This document shows, one piece after another, positions 45,901 through 59,262 of a stretch of DNA of 64,000 nt (position 1 is its first letter; each line of letters begins with the position of its first letter). The notes beneath the pieces are model-generated. The model saw only the letters and a list, made by a program, of their open reading frames with translations. It was not told the DNA's origin and did not search any database. The stretch is taken from contig OZ017763.1 of assembly GCA_963969365.1 (NCBI GenBank), positions 1,178,001-1,242,000 on the forward strand, in the 5' to 3' direction. The position numbers were made by a program, and so were the translations under genes. Source of the DNA: Asterochloris sp. CNOR1 (lineage: Eukaryota > Chlorophyta > Trebouxiophyceae > Trebouxiales > Trebouxiaceae).

Positions 45901-48900
45901 ATGCCAGACGAAGAGGCAGCTGGGGCTGAGCGCACCCGCCCGAGGCTCACTGAAATCGAGCAGCAGAGTCACCAGTGCCCTGCTGAGCTGAAGAGAAACT
46001 GCAGCGGGCAGCGCACAGAAGACAGGGCTGCTGCAATGTCCACAGAGCACGGGCCCGAGCAAGCTGGATGGAGCGCAGAGCTGGCCGTACCCTGGCCGAC
46101 TCTGCGCTCACTAGTGTGCCCTGAGACCGGTGAGCCAACAGCATGCAGCATCTGCTTTCAGCTCCTGTCAAGCTGCTGCCGTGAAGCCCTCAACGCCACA
46201 CACCCGGCTGCAGATCTGGGCAGCATGCCTCCATAAGCCTTGGCATCCTGAGGATGCCACAGCTTGGCATCCTGTTCAAAAGCCTGCTCAAGCTTCTGGC
46301 AGGCATGTGATCTGCATGATGTCCTTTGTGAACCGATTCAAGGGCTGCAGCCATGACCGATGCAGACTCTGAAGCATCAATGCATGGGACGCCCTGAGGA
46401 GGCAGCCCTGGGTGATGCCTAGTTGAGGGCTCTGCAACGGGCAGCTCTTCTTGTGTGCAGATTACCATGGGAGTGTAGCCATGGCTAGCACATTCACTGA
46501 TGATGAGATGCGCGATATCATGATGAGGGCAGATGCAACAAGCTCTCAGAGGGCAGCACATGTCATTTCAGCAGAGGAGGGCCATGGTTTGGGTGACGCA
46601 GATGTGGGGAACCTGACTGAAGGTGACACCATCATATGTCCGCCATCCTGACTTGTTGCAGGGGTGGATCAGGAAGGCATGCCAGGCACTGTCTGCTTCA
46701 TAAAGGCATGCCTGACAAGTGTACCATCCTTGTCTTCCTTGTGAGCCCTGCCTTTAAACTGCAGTGTTGAGTTGTGGCGGTTGGGGATATGCCTGGCAGA
46801 TGCCATGTCTTGAGACTGCCTTTGACTTGCCGCTGTGGATCCTGCTGAGGTACGTCAAGCTGGCAGTCAGGCGGCCGGGCAACCCAGAGACATAAGTTGC
46901 CCAGGCAGCGCTCAACAAAGAAGCAAAGCAGAGGTGCCACAACAAGTTTCTGACAAATGGAGCAGCGCCACACATTCAATGTGCCTGGAGAGGCAGCGCT
47001 GTGCAGATCGACACAAGGCAGCAGTCCTTGACTTGGCAGAGCTGCACCACGACTCTGTCCCTCCCAACAATGCTGGAGCACTTTACACCGTTGTCTGCAG
47101 CTGAGTCCTGTTGAGGCAACACCGGACACTGGGTGCCTGGCAGGGTGAGACTCAAGGTTGTGAGGCTACAGTGATGCTGGCAGCCAGAAAACTTATCTGG
47201 CAACGTGCATGAGTTGCTGTTGTCTCAGACCTGGTGAGGTCATGTTGGGGCTTCACCACCGGCACTGAGGCTGCCAAACATGGCACAGAACATGGCAGGC
47301 TGCAGGGCAGATACGATGCTGATGTGGGACTGTGCAGCGGGGGCCAGCATGCCGACAGTGTTGCATGCCATCAGGCTGCCTGCCTGCTCATCACAGCACA
47401 CAGCTTGCCCTCATGACCAGGATGGCACAGCTGTGGTGGGATCATGACCTCTCAAGAAAAAGCGTGGCTGCTCAGGACATGTTCTTCATGCCATCTCCAG
47501 GCTCATGTTGCGAGCAGCAGAGGTGCTAGCACTTTCTGCCTAAACCCCCTGAGTCCACTGTTGTGCTGCCTGCAGATCCACAGACTGAGGCCTTCCGTGC
47601 AATCCTGGAAATACATCGTGCAGCGCGTCGGGCCTTCGAGGAAAGAGCAGAGGTGGCAGCTCAGCCACAGGCAGAAGACTTGTGGACAGGCATCCCTGAC
47701 GCTCTGCTGGGCAGAGTGCTGCCCAGGCTGAGCTTCCACTGCGCTGCCAGCCAGGTCAGTGAACCTGAAACTACTCATCCCTCCTGCATTGGCAGCCTAG
47801 CAGCCTGCTTCCAGCACCTTTGCCTGGACTGCTTGAGGTTTGCAGGAAGCCTGCTGTCAGACAGCCGATGCGGCACCTGATGGTGGCGCGCGGCCCAGGC
47901 GAGCCCCAATGGCTGCAGCGCAAGTCTCCCAGGCCTGCCTGCCTCTGCCTGTTTGCCCAATGTGCACACAGCCAATGTGCTGCTGTGGCTGACATGTACA
48001 AGGGGAGGTGGGCCTGCACAATCATGGGAGCAGGCCACCTGTGTAAAGGTCTGACTGGGTCTGACACCACCTGCAGATCCGCAGAGCCTGGCGGTAGGTT
48101 CAAATTTGTCTGACATGTCTGCAAGTCTGCATAGCCGCAGCATGCCACCTCTGTCTACTACTGACTGCGTCTGGCAATGCCTGCAGGTCTGCAGAGCATG
48201 GCGGACGGCCTGCAGGCGCCTGCCCCTGAGTGTGGACCTGCACCTCGTGGACGACATGCAGATTGTGGGCTTTTCAAGGTGGTAAGTGCTTTTGCCTTCA
48301 GCTGGTCCATCTCATGAATTGCAGTGGTGACAGCAGGGCATATCTTGGGCGTGAGGTACTGAGACCTGCCGCTGTCAAATTTGGCCAGTACCATATAACA
48401 TCTTCCCAGACCCAGGTGGCGTCTCCGTTGCTCTCACATGCTCAGGAGCCAGATATGTGACATTGGCTGACCTGCAGTCCAATACGGCTGTGTGGCATGG
48501 GCCTCAGTCTGCCACAGATGCATGATGCTATCCGCAAGGCCCACGGGAAGCACAGCTTGAGGAGCTTCGGCTGGCTGAAGGCCTTGTTGCATCGTCCTGC
48601 CTCACAGAGATCAGCGGAGGCATTGCCAGGCTGCCTGCAGGCTACAGTGCCATCAGCAGTCACAAGCGCTTTTAAGCATTGTAGTGCAGCCTCTTGTAGT
48701 TAAATGCCATTTCTGGTCACCAGGCCTACAACAATGACAGGCCAAGGAAGCCAGCAAAACCTGAAAGGGTTGCAACACTGAGGGACTGGTTGCCTGCAGG
48801 CTGAGGCACCATGGGATCGTCACCAATGCCACACTCATCTGCCCAGATGTCGTTGAGTCTCGGCCTTCTGACCAGATCCGTGAGTCGTGTAGGTGAGCTG

Positions 48901-51900
48901 GCATATGCAGTCAGCATTGCAAATGTTGCACAGGCCATCCCTGAAGTATAGGCAGCACTTGCATGAGGTAGATTGGTGGCTATGCCTGCACCGGTGCCTC
49001 TATGCTGCTGGATGGCCAAGCGCACACCGTGGGACGGCGCGGGTGGGCAACGTGGAGGCTGTAAAATGCTGTCATGTCAGTGAGGTAGCTCCTCATGCAG
49101 GTTATCAATCTAGAAGAAGGACTGCCAAGGATGTGGCGCTGGTGGCATCGACCAGGCCATACCTTGCAGATGGCACATGCCTTGCAGATGTATTTAGATG
49201 TTACCATGAGCAATCCTCGGGTGTGTGCTTCCATGCAGCAGACACCCCCCCCTCCCCCCCCACCTAGATGATATTCACAGCTCAGCGCTGTCAGCAGGGG
49301 ATGCCTGGGGCACAGTGCTCCTTCTGGTTTTGCAGATACCTTGCAAGGCCTGAAGCCCAGCGTTGCACCTGTGGACCCTGGCTGCTGTTGCAAGCGTTGT
49401 GCTACCCTTCTCGAGCAGTAGGGCCGGTCTCAAATGGTCTGAAGGTCTCAATGCCTGTCTCACTGCATTGCAGGTGGGGAGCGGAAGCAAGCTACGGCGA
49501 CCTCTTCCAGTTTGATTCGATCCTTGAGTTTGCAGCTGCTGTGAGGCAAGCACTGGGCCACACTGCTTGGGGCTAAGTCTGGAGCAGACTCGTGGCCCTC
49601 CCGCTGCACACTGCCTTGCTGCCTCTGCCGTCTAAGGATTGCCTCTGCACACCATGCCTGCCTGCTGCCAGGGCCAGTTGCACCTCGTCAGCCAGAAACC
49701 CATACTTGCAGCCATTGTCAAGGCCATCACTGTGTGCGGTTGAGATCGAACCTGCAGACAATACAATACTCCTTTGACAGCAGCATGCCCTGCCTGTGCT
49801 GCAGTGGTGTGAGCTGGAAGCAGCTCCACATCTCAAACAAGCTGATGCGCCTCTGGACAGCTGACATGGTCTCAGAGCTCACCCACCTGACACTTGAGCT
49901 TGATCCCGTGGACACCTGGGCGCTCCAGCCCGGCGTGAGCGACATGAGGGAAGCCGCAGAGCTGCAAGTGGCCTGTGGTCTCATGACCCAACTACAGAGC
50001 CTGAAGCTGGTCGTCAGAGGAGATCTGGACGTAGTCAGCCGCCCAGTGAGTGCTCTGGCTGCAAGCTTTTGGTGAACACAAATCAGCACTGTCAAAAGGG
50101 CTTTGTGTTTGGCTGCTGGCCTGGGGCCTGCGCGACGTGGACGGCAGCAGGGAAAAGGCTTCAGCGGTGGACTGCCTGCCCAGCGAGGTGTGAGCAACGC
50201 TGCAATGCAGCATCATGTATGACTGCTGACGGGGTGCAACGGTCAGCCTGACCAGTTGCGAGGTGAGCTGCAGCTGTGCTGCTCTGAAGTCCCTGCCACA
50301 GTTGAGGGCTTATGTGATGCAATTGCGGCCTGTCCTGCGGCGCTAAGGTTGACGTGGCTGCAGAGGGCAACCCTATCCCTTGCTGCTGATGGTGCTGCAG
50401 CTGTGCGGAGCAAAGCTGCCATGTGCTCTGCTGAGGCACTGAGTGACCTGCATCGTATTGGGTTCAGGAAGACAGCTTGTCGGTACATGTGCGTCCCTGG
50501 CTCGGCTGCTGCTTTGGGGTGTTGCAGCTGCACAGCAGTCTCATCAGCTGCCGTGCTTCTGCCTGCTTGGGCTCAGCTGGCATGCGCAGGCCTGGCATGC
50601 ATGCTGACTAGCCACTTGATTGCAGCCTCCAGATCGAGTCAAGTCCGTGGCCCCTTTCCTAGGAGGCCTCCCCCAGACTCTGCAACAGCTGATACTTTAC
50701 AGGTTTGACAGGAGGTGAGCACCGGCATGCAACAGGAACTGCACGGATTTGTGGCAGACACTGCACAGTGCATGCTGCACCCTATAGCTGTGCAAGGGCC
50801 TGACAGGCAACTCTGACAGTGTTGACAGCTGGCACAGTAGGGGCCTGCAGCAGGCTTGTCTTCAGTCAGCTGCTCTTGATAGAAGACCCACTGCTGCACC
50901 ACTCCGCTCCAGTGATGCTTGATACATTGCTGCCAGAGGTATAAACCCGAGGCAGTAGTCTCAGCCAATGGATGGTGTCCTGGCACGGTGCAGGTGGGGC
51001 AGCCTGGAGGTTTTGGCAGGCATGACAGCGCTGCAGCACCTCAACTTGTCTGGCTGCAACTTTGAGCTGCCCAGGGACCCAGCAGCATTCCGCCACCTCA
51101 CAGCGCTGGAGATGCCCCTCAGCTCAGCATGGATCTGGTAACCCACTTTGCTGCCCTGAGCAGGCTGCAACAGCAGCATGCTGCTGTGCTGTCCCTTGCT
51201 GTTGTGAAGGGGCCTGCTGCAAGAGCACAAATCTCTGGGCTCGATCCAGCTGCCTGCGAAACTGCTACTGGCATGCCACAACTGCAGCACCACATAGCCT
51301 GGCTCTCAAGATCTACAAACATTCAGCTTGGTTTGATTTTCAGGACCCACAAGCCAGCAGGGAGCAGCAGGGCTCGGCTGGCTTGCACGCAGGCTGTTAT
51401 GACCTGAACTACACTAAGTAGGGATGCCCACACAAGAAACAGGGACTCAGCTTCATGCATCACATCAGGCATGTCTTCTGTCTGCAGGGCCCAGCTGGGC
51501 TGCTGCTCTCCAGCAATTGACAAGGCCGCAGGGCCGCTCTGTGCATAGGCGGGGCCCAGAGCACGGCATGCACGTGCAGGAGACTGGGCTGCCCCACATT
51601 CCTGCATCGACATGCATGCAAGCGGGGGCCTCGGCAGACAGCTGCATGGCTCAGCTTGGCTCGTTTGCCTGCAGGCACCCGGCAAAGCAGCGGATGCTGC
51701 CACAGCAGTCATTTGTGCTTGGACCGCGCCTCAGCTGACTTGAAACCAGCAACCCAACTCTGAGCTTACCCTCCTGCATGCCTAATCAGAGCATGCCCCG
51801 ATCAGAGCATGGCTCACATAGCTCCAGGCTGCCTTGTGGATCCACAGCAGCGCGGCTCAGCTCCCTCCCTGCATGCAGGCATGGCCCCGAGCAGGGCTTG

Positions 51901-54900
51901 CGCCCGCTGGGCTTCCCCTTTGTCGCTCTGGAGCGACTGCAGCTGCTGGACATCCAGGGCGTGCAGTTCTGCTTGAGGGCTCCCAAACACTCTCTGAACA
52001 CTCACGCCTACAGGTGGGCGCAGGAGCTGCGGTCGGCTGCGTTTGTGGCTGAGGCTGGGCCATGGCTGGCCTATATCTGTGCACAGGCAGACAGCTGTGC
52101 TGACTGGTTGAGAACTCCAGAGCTGGTCACTGACTCAACAGTGGTGGCTTCTCATACGCAGAGGGCAATGCAGCCTCAGATGTGCATGCATTCGGCGTGC
52201 TATGGCCTCAGCTGTGCATTGTTGCCCATTTGCTTCCACAGTACACACCATTCCTGCTTGTCAGCCCTTTGACTGCCTGCCCTGGTCTGCTTGCTGCATG
52301 AGCCGCCCCATCTGGCCCCCTGAGCAGATTGTACCCAAGAGAGAGGCAATGCGCTTGGGGGCAGGCCTGAAGTGCGCCAGCTGGCAGCTCACAAGCGCCA
52401 GCCTGGCCATCATAAGTGCACCGGCAGTTCCAGGAGGCTTAGGCCTGCACGTTATTGACATCACAATGAGCTGCCTCCTTGGCTGCAGGTATGACAGGCT
52501 TCAGGTGCCAGCTTCTGTTACTGAGCTTCGAGTGGGGGGCCGCCATGCAGCTGTCAAGTCAGTATCTCTGCAGAATCCTGAGGGCCTGCAGCGGTTGACA
52601 CTGCACCAAGGCTGCACGATGGTGGATGAAAGGAGACTGTGGGCCAGCACGCACCTGCAGGTGAGTAGCTTGAAATATGACATGGCCTCCATTCTTGCAG
52701 TGTCCATTCAGCCCAGCTTCAGCTGGTGCTGTGCAATCTCGCTGCAGCAGTAGGACCTTGTCAAGATTGACCTTGTTATGCAATTGAAAGTTGGGTGTAC
52801 ACTTAGGGAAAGGCATAGGCCCACCACGTCAAGAGGCTACACGTTGAACCACGAGAAGAGGCTGTTGACCAGCTAGCATGGGCAGATGCGCTGCAGAAGC
52901 AGTGTGCTGCAACAACAGGCAGCCAGGATGTTTGTCTGAAGCCTCTGGAAGCACAGCCTGGGAGTACTGTGCTGCAGCTGTGTAAATCTGTCTACAGCTT
53001 CTGGGCAGCTAATGGCAGCAAGAATTGGAGCATTGATTGGCAGGGGTTTAAAGGAGGGTCAGCTGAAGGAGGCACATGCCTTGGGTGCTGCTGACTGCAG
53101 ATGCCCCAATAAGGTACATGCTGCACCTTGGCTTGCTCTCACCCCCGGTCAACATGCAGGTCTGCAGGTCTGCACTCATCCTCGCTATAAACAATGCACA
53201 GGATCCTCCTGGGTGTGCCCTGCAGGTCACCTACAGGTCTGTGCCCAGCACTTTTGGCAGCAAGCACTGGCCACGCCGCCACTGGGGCCAGGTCACAGGG
53301 GTCATCTGCAGGTGAGAGCCTTGCAGACCACGCAGTGCCAGTCACCCCTCCCCGAGCACGGCGTCATGGGGGTTGGATCAGCAGCAGGCTGATGGAAGCC
53401 ATGCAGGCCATGCCATGCACTGCTTCTCCCTGAGTCCAGCTCAAATGGCAAGTATCAGGTCATGCAGTGCATTTTTTGCGAGGGCTGCCTGCGCTACATT
53501 TAGAGGCATTGGCAGGTGAGAGGGCCACATGGAACAGGCCTTGTCACACGCCCTCGCGCGTCATCAACTGCATGGCTGGATCCTGGCCAGGCAGCGCACA
53601 CTCAGCTTCACTCACTCCTGAAGTGCCACGACTTGAGGACGAGCTTGGGGTGCAGGCAGCCTGGCAGGCTGTCTCAAACCACTTGCAGAAAATGTTTGGT
53701 GAAGAGCGCATCGCATGTGATGCAGCTTGTGCCCGTGCAGGATGCCCAACAAGGGGATTCTCGCGCGCCGCGGCGATTCTGAGGTGCCTGTGCCCCCTGA
53801 GGTGCAGCGGCTCAGTTTGCTGCACAGGCTGCAAGGGCTTTGCAACTTTGTGCTGGGTACCTCTGACCACATTACTACCCTTCCCTACCTGACGTGAGTC
53901 TGGAGCTGTCTTGCCCTGCTCACTCTGATACAGTTATTTGCAGGAGGCTGCATACATTTGATTGCAGCAATGGTGGTTGCACTTGTTTGGCATGAAGACC
54001 ACAGTGGTGGGCTCCTGAAGCAGCAGCTGCTGCTGTCATAGCCAAAGTAACGCTCCTTCTGCTGCACACGATGCAATGCTTTGTTGCCTGCGCCTGAGCA
54101 CCTGTCCAGCACTGCTTGCGCAGTGCATCAGCAGGGCCAGACGTTGTCAGAGCAAGGTTCTGCTGCTTGCACTCAGAAGACGTTGTCAGAGAACGCTTGC
54201 CTGTCTGTGCACACACACTCACGTCATCCACAGTCCTCCACACCAGGCAGCTTCTTGACAGTGTCCAAATCTAAACTGGTTCATCTGTGGATGATCCCAG
54301 CAGTCACCAGTCCCCACAGAGCCCAACAGTGTGACTGGTGGGACTGTGCAGGCACCTGGAGCTCCATGTGGCATCTGGCTTCAGGACTCTGACCCTCCAC
54401 GGCGACTATGTCCCGGCCCTTCGGTAAGCTCCCAGCCTTGACTCTGAAGATGGTACAAGCACTTGTTGGTCAGAGGACACCCATCTGCACAGAAGAGGGA
54501 TCACACCTTCCCTGGGGTTCAGCCTGCCTCGTCCATGCATGTTCCCTGGGTTTCAGCCTTCCTCATCCGCGCGCGTTACTGGCATCAGCCTGATGCCGTC
54601 ACAGGCAGCACAGGCACCATATGTGCATGCCACCCTCTGGTTGCTCATGACTCAGCACCTCGTCCAGATTTTGGAGCAAGATGCAGTCAAACTTTCATGC
54701 TGAGCCTTGGGCCTGATCGACAAGCCACACAGTCTTGTTGTGCTGCAGGACGCTTGTGCTAGATCAGGAGGCGGGCATCCCACCAATCAAGCGCGGCGCC
54801 ACCCCTGAGGGCACTGCCTGCAAGTGCTGCTTCCTCCTGCCGCATTGCCTGCACCGCCTCAGCGTGACAGAGACCAGCCCTGGGTTTGGCATCAGCAAGG

Positions 54901-57045
54901 GACTCCTACAGCGGGTGAGCAGTGTGCCTGAGGCACATGTCTGCATCGTTGACACGTACAAGCCAATGTCAGCAGCTGAGATCATGCAAGGGCCTCAGTC
55001 AGCACGGGGAGCTTCTGAGCAGGAACCCACCTCAGCCTCGTCCTGACAGAGACCGGCCCTGGGGTTGGCATCATGATAGAAAAGTGACCATGGTCTGCAC
55101 ATGATGTGGTGTCTGCCACTGCGAAGGCGTGAGCGCCCCCTGGGTGAGCCAGCATTGCCCTTGTCGCTGTCACAGCCACCATGAGTGCCTTTCCTGGGTG
55201 CCAGCTTTGCCTGCGTCGCCATTTGCAGCCACCATAAACAGCGACTGGGCTGTGGTCCCCAGCTGTTAGACCTGCTGGTGGCATATGATGTGGTGTCTGC
55301 ACCTGCTTGAGTCTGCCACAGCAGGCAAGGCCAGAGCCGCCTCGTGCAAACCTTTGCTTTTGGTACTGCTGCTTTGAGCCCTGCTGCCTTGAGCCATCAC
55401 CGCAGTCTGAAGACAACAGCCAAAGAGCCTGGGCGGGGCCTGGCGATTTTGGAGCCAATCACTGGCGCAATAGCCTGTGCCATGTGCAGTCCTCTCCCCT
55501 TTTGGAAGGTGCATGAGTGTCTCAGAACTCCAGATACATCAGGCAACCACATGATAAACATCATCTAGCCGCAGTGTTTGGTGACATGCGCATGCCTTAG
55601 GTCTTCAGATGCTCAAGCTCAAGTACGCTGCACACCGTCAGCCAGCAAGGGGTGAACTTGACTGGCATGTGCCTGCACCAAGCGATGACTGCTGCGTGCA
55701 GGAGCTTCTGCAAATGAAGGAGCTGCGCGAAGTTGGGCTGCACGGGTTGCGGCAGAAGGGCCTGGTCACACTCCCTCCCTCAGTGACAAGGTGAACGGAG
55801 ATGGCTCAGCTGCACCTGATCAGTGTGCTTGCTGCTGCTCATGCTGTACTGTGACATGCTGTCTGGCTGCTCGCTGATGTGCTTGCCAGGGCACCCTCCT
55901 TTGGCAGCAGACAAGGAGGTATGGCGTCGCCACATAAGGAGGAGGCAATCCGCTCTGTCCACCATTGGGATCTGCAAAGACAGTGTGTTACTCAAGCCCA
56001 CCAAGGGCATGTGTGTTGGGGGCCGAGTCTGTAGCTGGTACCGCCCAAGTTTGGCCTAGCTCAATGCTGAATGCGCTGAAAACACGTCTGCTCACCCAAA
56101 TCCCATATCACTCTGCGCTGTTTTCTGCAGGCTGGATCTGTCCAGGAGCATCCTCTCCCCAGATTCACAGAGCCTGCTGGCATCCATGGACCACCTAGAG
56201 GAAGTGGTCTTGCCATACGCAATAGAGGCGCCATACCGTAGCCTTCAGGTAAGGAGACAGCTTGCTGACAGTCTGCTTGTACACAGCAGGTTGAGGATTC
56301 AGCACATAAGTTCAGATGCTTTGAAGGTTGATGCAGGCCAGAGGTAGGCCCCACCTAACAGTGGCTGACTGGTGTGGTTTGGTGGCTGCAGGACAATCAG
56401 CTACTGCAGACGCTGAAGCTCAATCATGTGCACGTCAAGTATGCACACCAGGATGCTGATGTGTTGTATTCACTCTGGTCTGTCTGAGATTGTGCGTGCT
56501 GAGGCAGGTCTGTCTGATTTCATGAAAGTCTCTGTGGCATACCCTGTTGTTGGACCTGCCCTGCCTGCTAGATGTCTGACAATGCATGCCAGTATCCAAC
56601 AACTCTCAGTGCCCTTGAGGGAGACATGTGCAGCACCATTTTGATGTCCTGTCACCCTTGCTTACCATGGGAAGCTCTCTGGAGGAGAGCCCAATTCACA
56701 GTTCTAAGATTCTTTTGACGCCTCTCACAGTCAGACAGGGTGTTGCCACTGCCTTTTAGAAAAGCGCAACAAACATTGGTTTCCTTTGCCACACACAGAT
56801 TGCCTTACACATTCACACGCGGGGTCAAGAGTGCACCAGGAGCGCAGATACGTCAGCATGCAGGTCAGCCGCAGCAAACATTCATAATCAGCACTGGGTC
56901 ACGTCTGCAGACATCCAAAGCTCTGCAGGACCTAGAACCACTGGCCTGCAGCGGGCAGTACGACAACGCAGACTGCCAACACAGACAGCGACACAGCTGG
57001 CCTCAGACGGGCAAGCTCCTTCTCAGGGCTGCCAACTCAGCTTGA
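45901..57045 (+). CDS. F-box / leucine-rich-repeat protein (SCF substrate-receptor candidate)
   Basis: F-box proteins dock on Skp1 in SCF ubiquitin ligases, and their repeats choose the substrate. Exons: 45901-46129, 47576-47754, 48187-48281, 49474-49540, 49758-50045, 50626-50714, 50994-51137, 51879-52013, 52489-52660, [one unresolved], 53741-53893, 54749-54914, 55609-55790, 56131-56248, 56392-56438 and possibly 56799-57045 (stop). The F-box core spans exons 2 and 3: LWTGIPDALLGRVLPRLSF, then VCRAWRTACRRLP. Later exons read as leucine-rich repeats: LTHLTLELDPV, LQSLKLVVRG, LQHLNLSGCNFELP, LERLQLLDIQG, LQRLTLHQGC, LRLDLSRSIL-like segments and LLQTLKLNHVHVK. The first intron is about 1.45 kb. 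The start could instead be the internal ATG at about 46036. Phase requires one further exon between 52660 and 53741. The terminal exon is the least certain. Confidence 0.7.
48060..48160 (+). repeat. Decayed copies of the F-box exon 3 start
   Basis: The true junction at 48181 reads CTGCAG|GTCTGCAGAGCATGGCGG. Upstream, CTGCAGATCCGCAGAGCCTGGCGG occurs in two pieces at about 48072-48095, and a weaker CTGCAAGTCTGCATAGCCG at about 48119-48138. Both keep the acceptor-like CAG, and both lie in the intron before exon 3. Confidence 0.75.
49245..49262 (+). repeat. Poly-C tract with one interruption
   Basis: Nearly uninterrupted cytosines (one T) lie in the third intron of the F-box gene. The tract could form an i-motif, or a G-quadruplex-prone strand on the other side. 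It is also a place where sequencing error is likely. Confidence 0.8.
52661..53740 (+). other. Intron region of the F-box gene hiding one missing exon
   Basis: The exon before ends in phase 0 and the exon after begins in phase 2, so at least one exon is missing from the model here. Decayed junction copies confuse the search: CTGCAGATGCCCCAATAAGG at about 53096 resembles the real junction GTGCAGGATGCCCAACAAGG at about 53735. I could not choose the exon with confidence. Confidence 0.4.
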
Positions 57046-58557
57046 CAGCTGGCTTCAGTCGGGCGAGCCAACAAGGGCCGCCAACACAGCTGACACTGCT
57101 GGCCACAGACGTGCACTGCATTGCGGTGCACTTGACAGCGGGTCCACCGGACCAAAATGAGGGAACCCACACTGTTCAACTTCTTACGGGCTGGCTGACA
57201 ACCAAGCACTTGCACTGGGTCAGCCTCGCCAACCAGGCAGGTGGCCTGCTACGCATCACTGCTTGAGGACAGGCCATGACAGCAAGCTGCCATTAGCATG
57301 AGCTGAGGTCTCCACGCGTTCAGCTGCCTCGGCCTACGCGGCCCATTTGCCCACTGCAGTGGAGCAGGCCTGCCGATCAGCCGCCGCAAAGCGGCCCCAA
57401 GCCGCCCCACGTCGAGGCGGTCTGCCTGCAGAGTGGCAGGGCCGCAGAGCGGCACGTGCCGGCATTGCAAGCCTGCAGGGCAGCAGGCAGCATAGAAGTT
57501 GACTGAGGTGAAGCAGGCTTGACCAGGGTGAGAAGCACAGCAGAGGGTGCACGTGGCAGGGCAGAGCGCACGCCAGCATTGCCTACAGGCCAGCAAGCAA
57601 CGGATCAGCAGATTAGGGCAAGTGAAGCCAGCAGGCGCAGTGAAGCGCAGGGCAAAACCCGGCAGGATCAAGCCTGCCCTAGGGCAGCAAGCAGCACCAA
57701 GCGTTTCAGGGCAGATGAAGCCATTAGGTGCAGTTATAGATGCCGCAGGAGACAATAGCGGCATTGACAGCCTGCAGAGTAGTGAGCAACAGTGAGCATG
57801 TCAAGGGCTTCAAGTTGATGCAGTCAAAGTTGCCCTGGGGAAGACTTCCCCTCCTGTTTCAGCATGCAGTGCATTGGTTTTTATGAGGTGAGCCCAGAAG
57901 CATGCAGATGGGGAGGGAGAGCTTGCCGACAGTGATAGCAACCAGCCGTCAGCAAAGGACTGTGTACTAGGCACTGCAGTCTTGCAGGCGGGCTGGACAT
58001 GGAGCCCAACACCACAGCAGGGTCCTCGACATTTGCTTTTGTGATGCCCCACGACGCCTCAGCTGATAACCCCAGGGCTTGCAAGCTGATCTGAGTAGCA
58101 ATCTTGAGCACATCGAAGTGTACAACAAACTGGCAGTCTGGTGTGCACGGCAGATGAGCACTTGCAATGCTCAGCTCCAGCACTGCACAAGCTGGCATGC
58201 TTTGCAGAGGCTGAGGGTGACAGCTCTGAGCAGGCTGGGATGCGGCAGCGACCCCATTGACTGGTGTCAATGTAAGGCGCACATGAGGAGTCCAGGCAAG
58301 CCTGACCTGGCGATGTTGATTGGGGCTGTACACATGGAACTCTGGCTCCAAAGCCTGGGAGGGTGCTAAGAGCGGCGCCGTTGACATGGTGACCAGAAAC
58401 TAAATGTGAGGTGGCGGCGGCTGCACTGGCGCTGAGATCTCGTTGCCCTGACGCCTGGGTGAGACAAGGCCGCGCGGGTGGTGGGCACTGCTATGATTGT
58501 ATGTGGCAGGGCTGCAGAAACCGCCTGCGCGCAAGACGGCACATCAGTGAGAACGAT

Positions 58558-58682
58558 GAGTGACATGCAAGGTTGATAGTGCAAGCTCAACGGGCGGCAG
58601 GAACTGAGCCCTGAGAAGTGAGAGTGACATGCGTGCTTGACGTTGCAGGCTCGCCAGGCGGCAGGCGCCGAGCCCAGGAAAG
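58558..58682. repeat. Two-copy tandem repeat, about 64 bases per unit
   Basis: Units share AGTGACATGC, GCTTGA or GTTGA, GCAAGCTC or GCAGGCTC, GGCGGCAGG and GAGCCC. The first begins near 58558 and the second near 58621. A partial third begins TGACATGCAGCTG. No coding role was seen. Confidence 0.6.
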
Positions 58683-59091
58683 TCCATGACATGCAGCTGT
58701 AGAGAGCAAAGAGGGCAGCCGCCAGGCAGATGAGCCAGCTCAGTTTAGGTGAGCACAGGTAGCAGGATGGCAAGTAACCCACCCGAAAGCAGCCGTTGAG
58801 ATGCGAACGGGGAGCAGACAAGTCTGCGGGCGGCCCCGCTGCCCCCAAGTGTGTTCAGGGGGCTTTCGATGCTGAGTTGCACGCGTGCAGCTCAGCACCA
58901 CATGTGAATTTGATGGCCCACATGCAGGCCAAGGGATAGGCGGAGAGGTTCTCGTGCTGATGTTGGCCAGGCCTGCAGGTGGGCAGAGGAGGAGCCAGCT
59001 GAAACATGCAGTAGAAGAGCGGGCTGGCTGCGAGCCAAGCACATATTGCAGAGGGGAGGAAGGTCTAGGTCAAGCAGCCACTATCAGCCAT

Positions 59092-59262
59092 TCAGCGCCT
59101 TAGTCCATGTACAACCTGTTGATGGCACCACTATCCAACGACAAAATGCCCAACTGCTTGCAGGGGTCACTATCAGCATTTCAGCGCATCAGGCCACGTG
59201 CAGTCTGCTGGTGGCACCACTGTCCAGCTCCAAATGCTCAACTGCTTGCAGGGGGCGGAACA
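59092..59262. repeat. Two-copy tandem repeat, about 85 bases per unit
   Basis: Both units have the order TTCAGCGC, GATGGCACCACT or GGTGGCACCACT, TGTCCA or TATCCA, and CAACTGCTTGCAGGGG. Each unit ends in a possible splice acceptor (CTTGCAG|GGG), like the exon-copy repeats elsewhere in the window. No parent exon was identified. Confidence 0.75.

Noticed and set aside
57249-57764. A 171-codon minus-strand frame
   Set aside because: Cys/Pro/Leu-rich low-complexity composition, no domain, no splice context, and the complementary strand carries short repeats.
57881-58387. A 168-codon minus-strand frame
   Set aside because: Parts read smoothly, but there is no recognisable motif and no phase-compatible neighbour was found. 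Not enough to call a gene.
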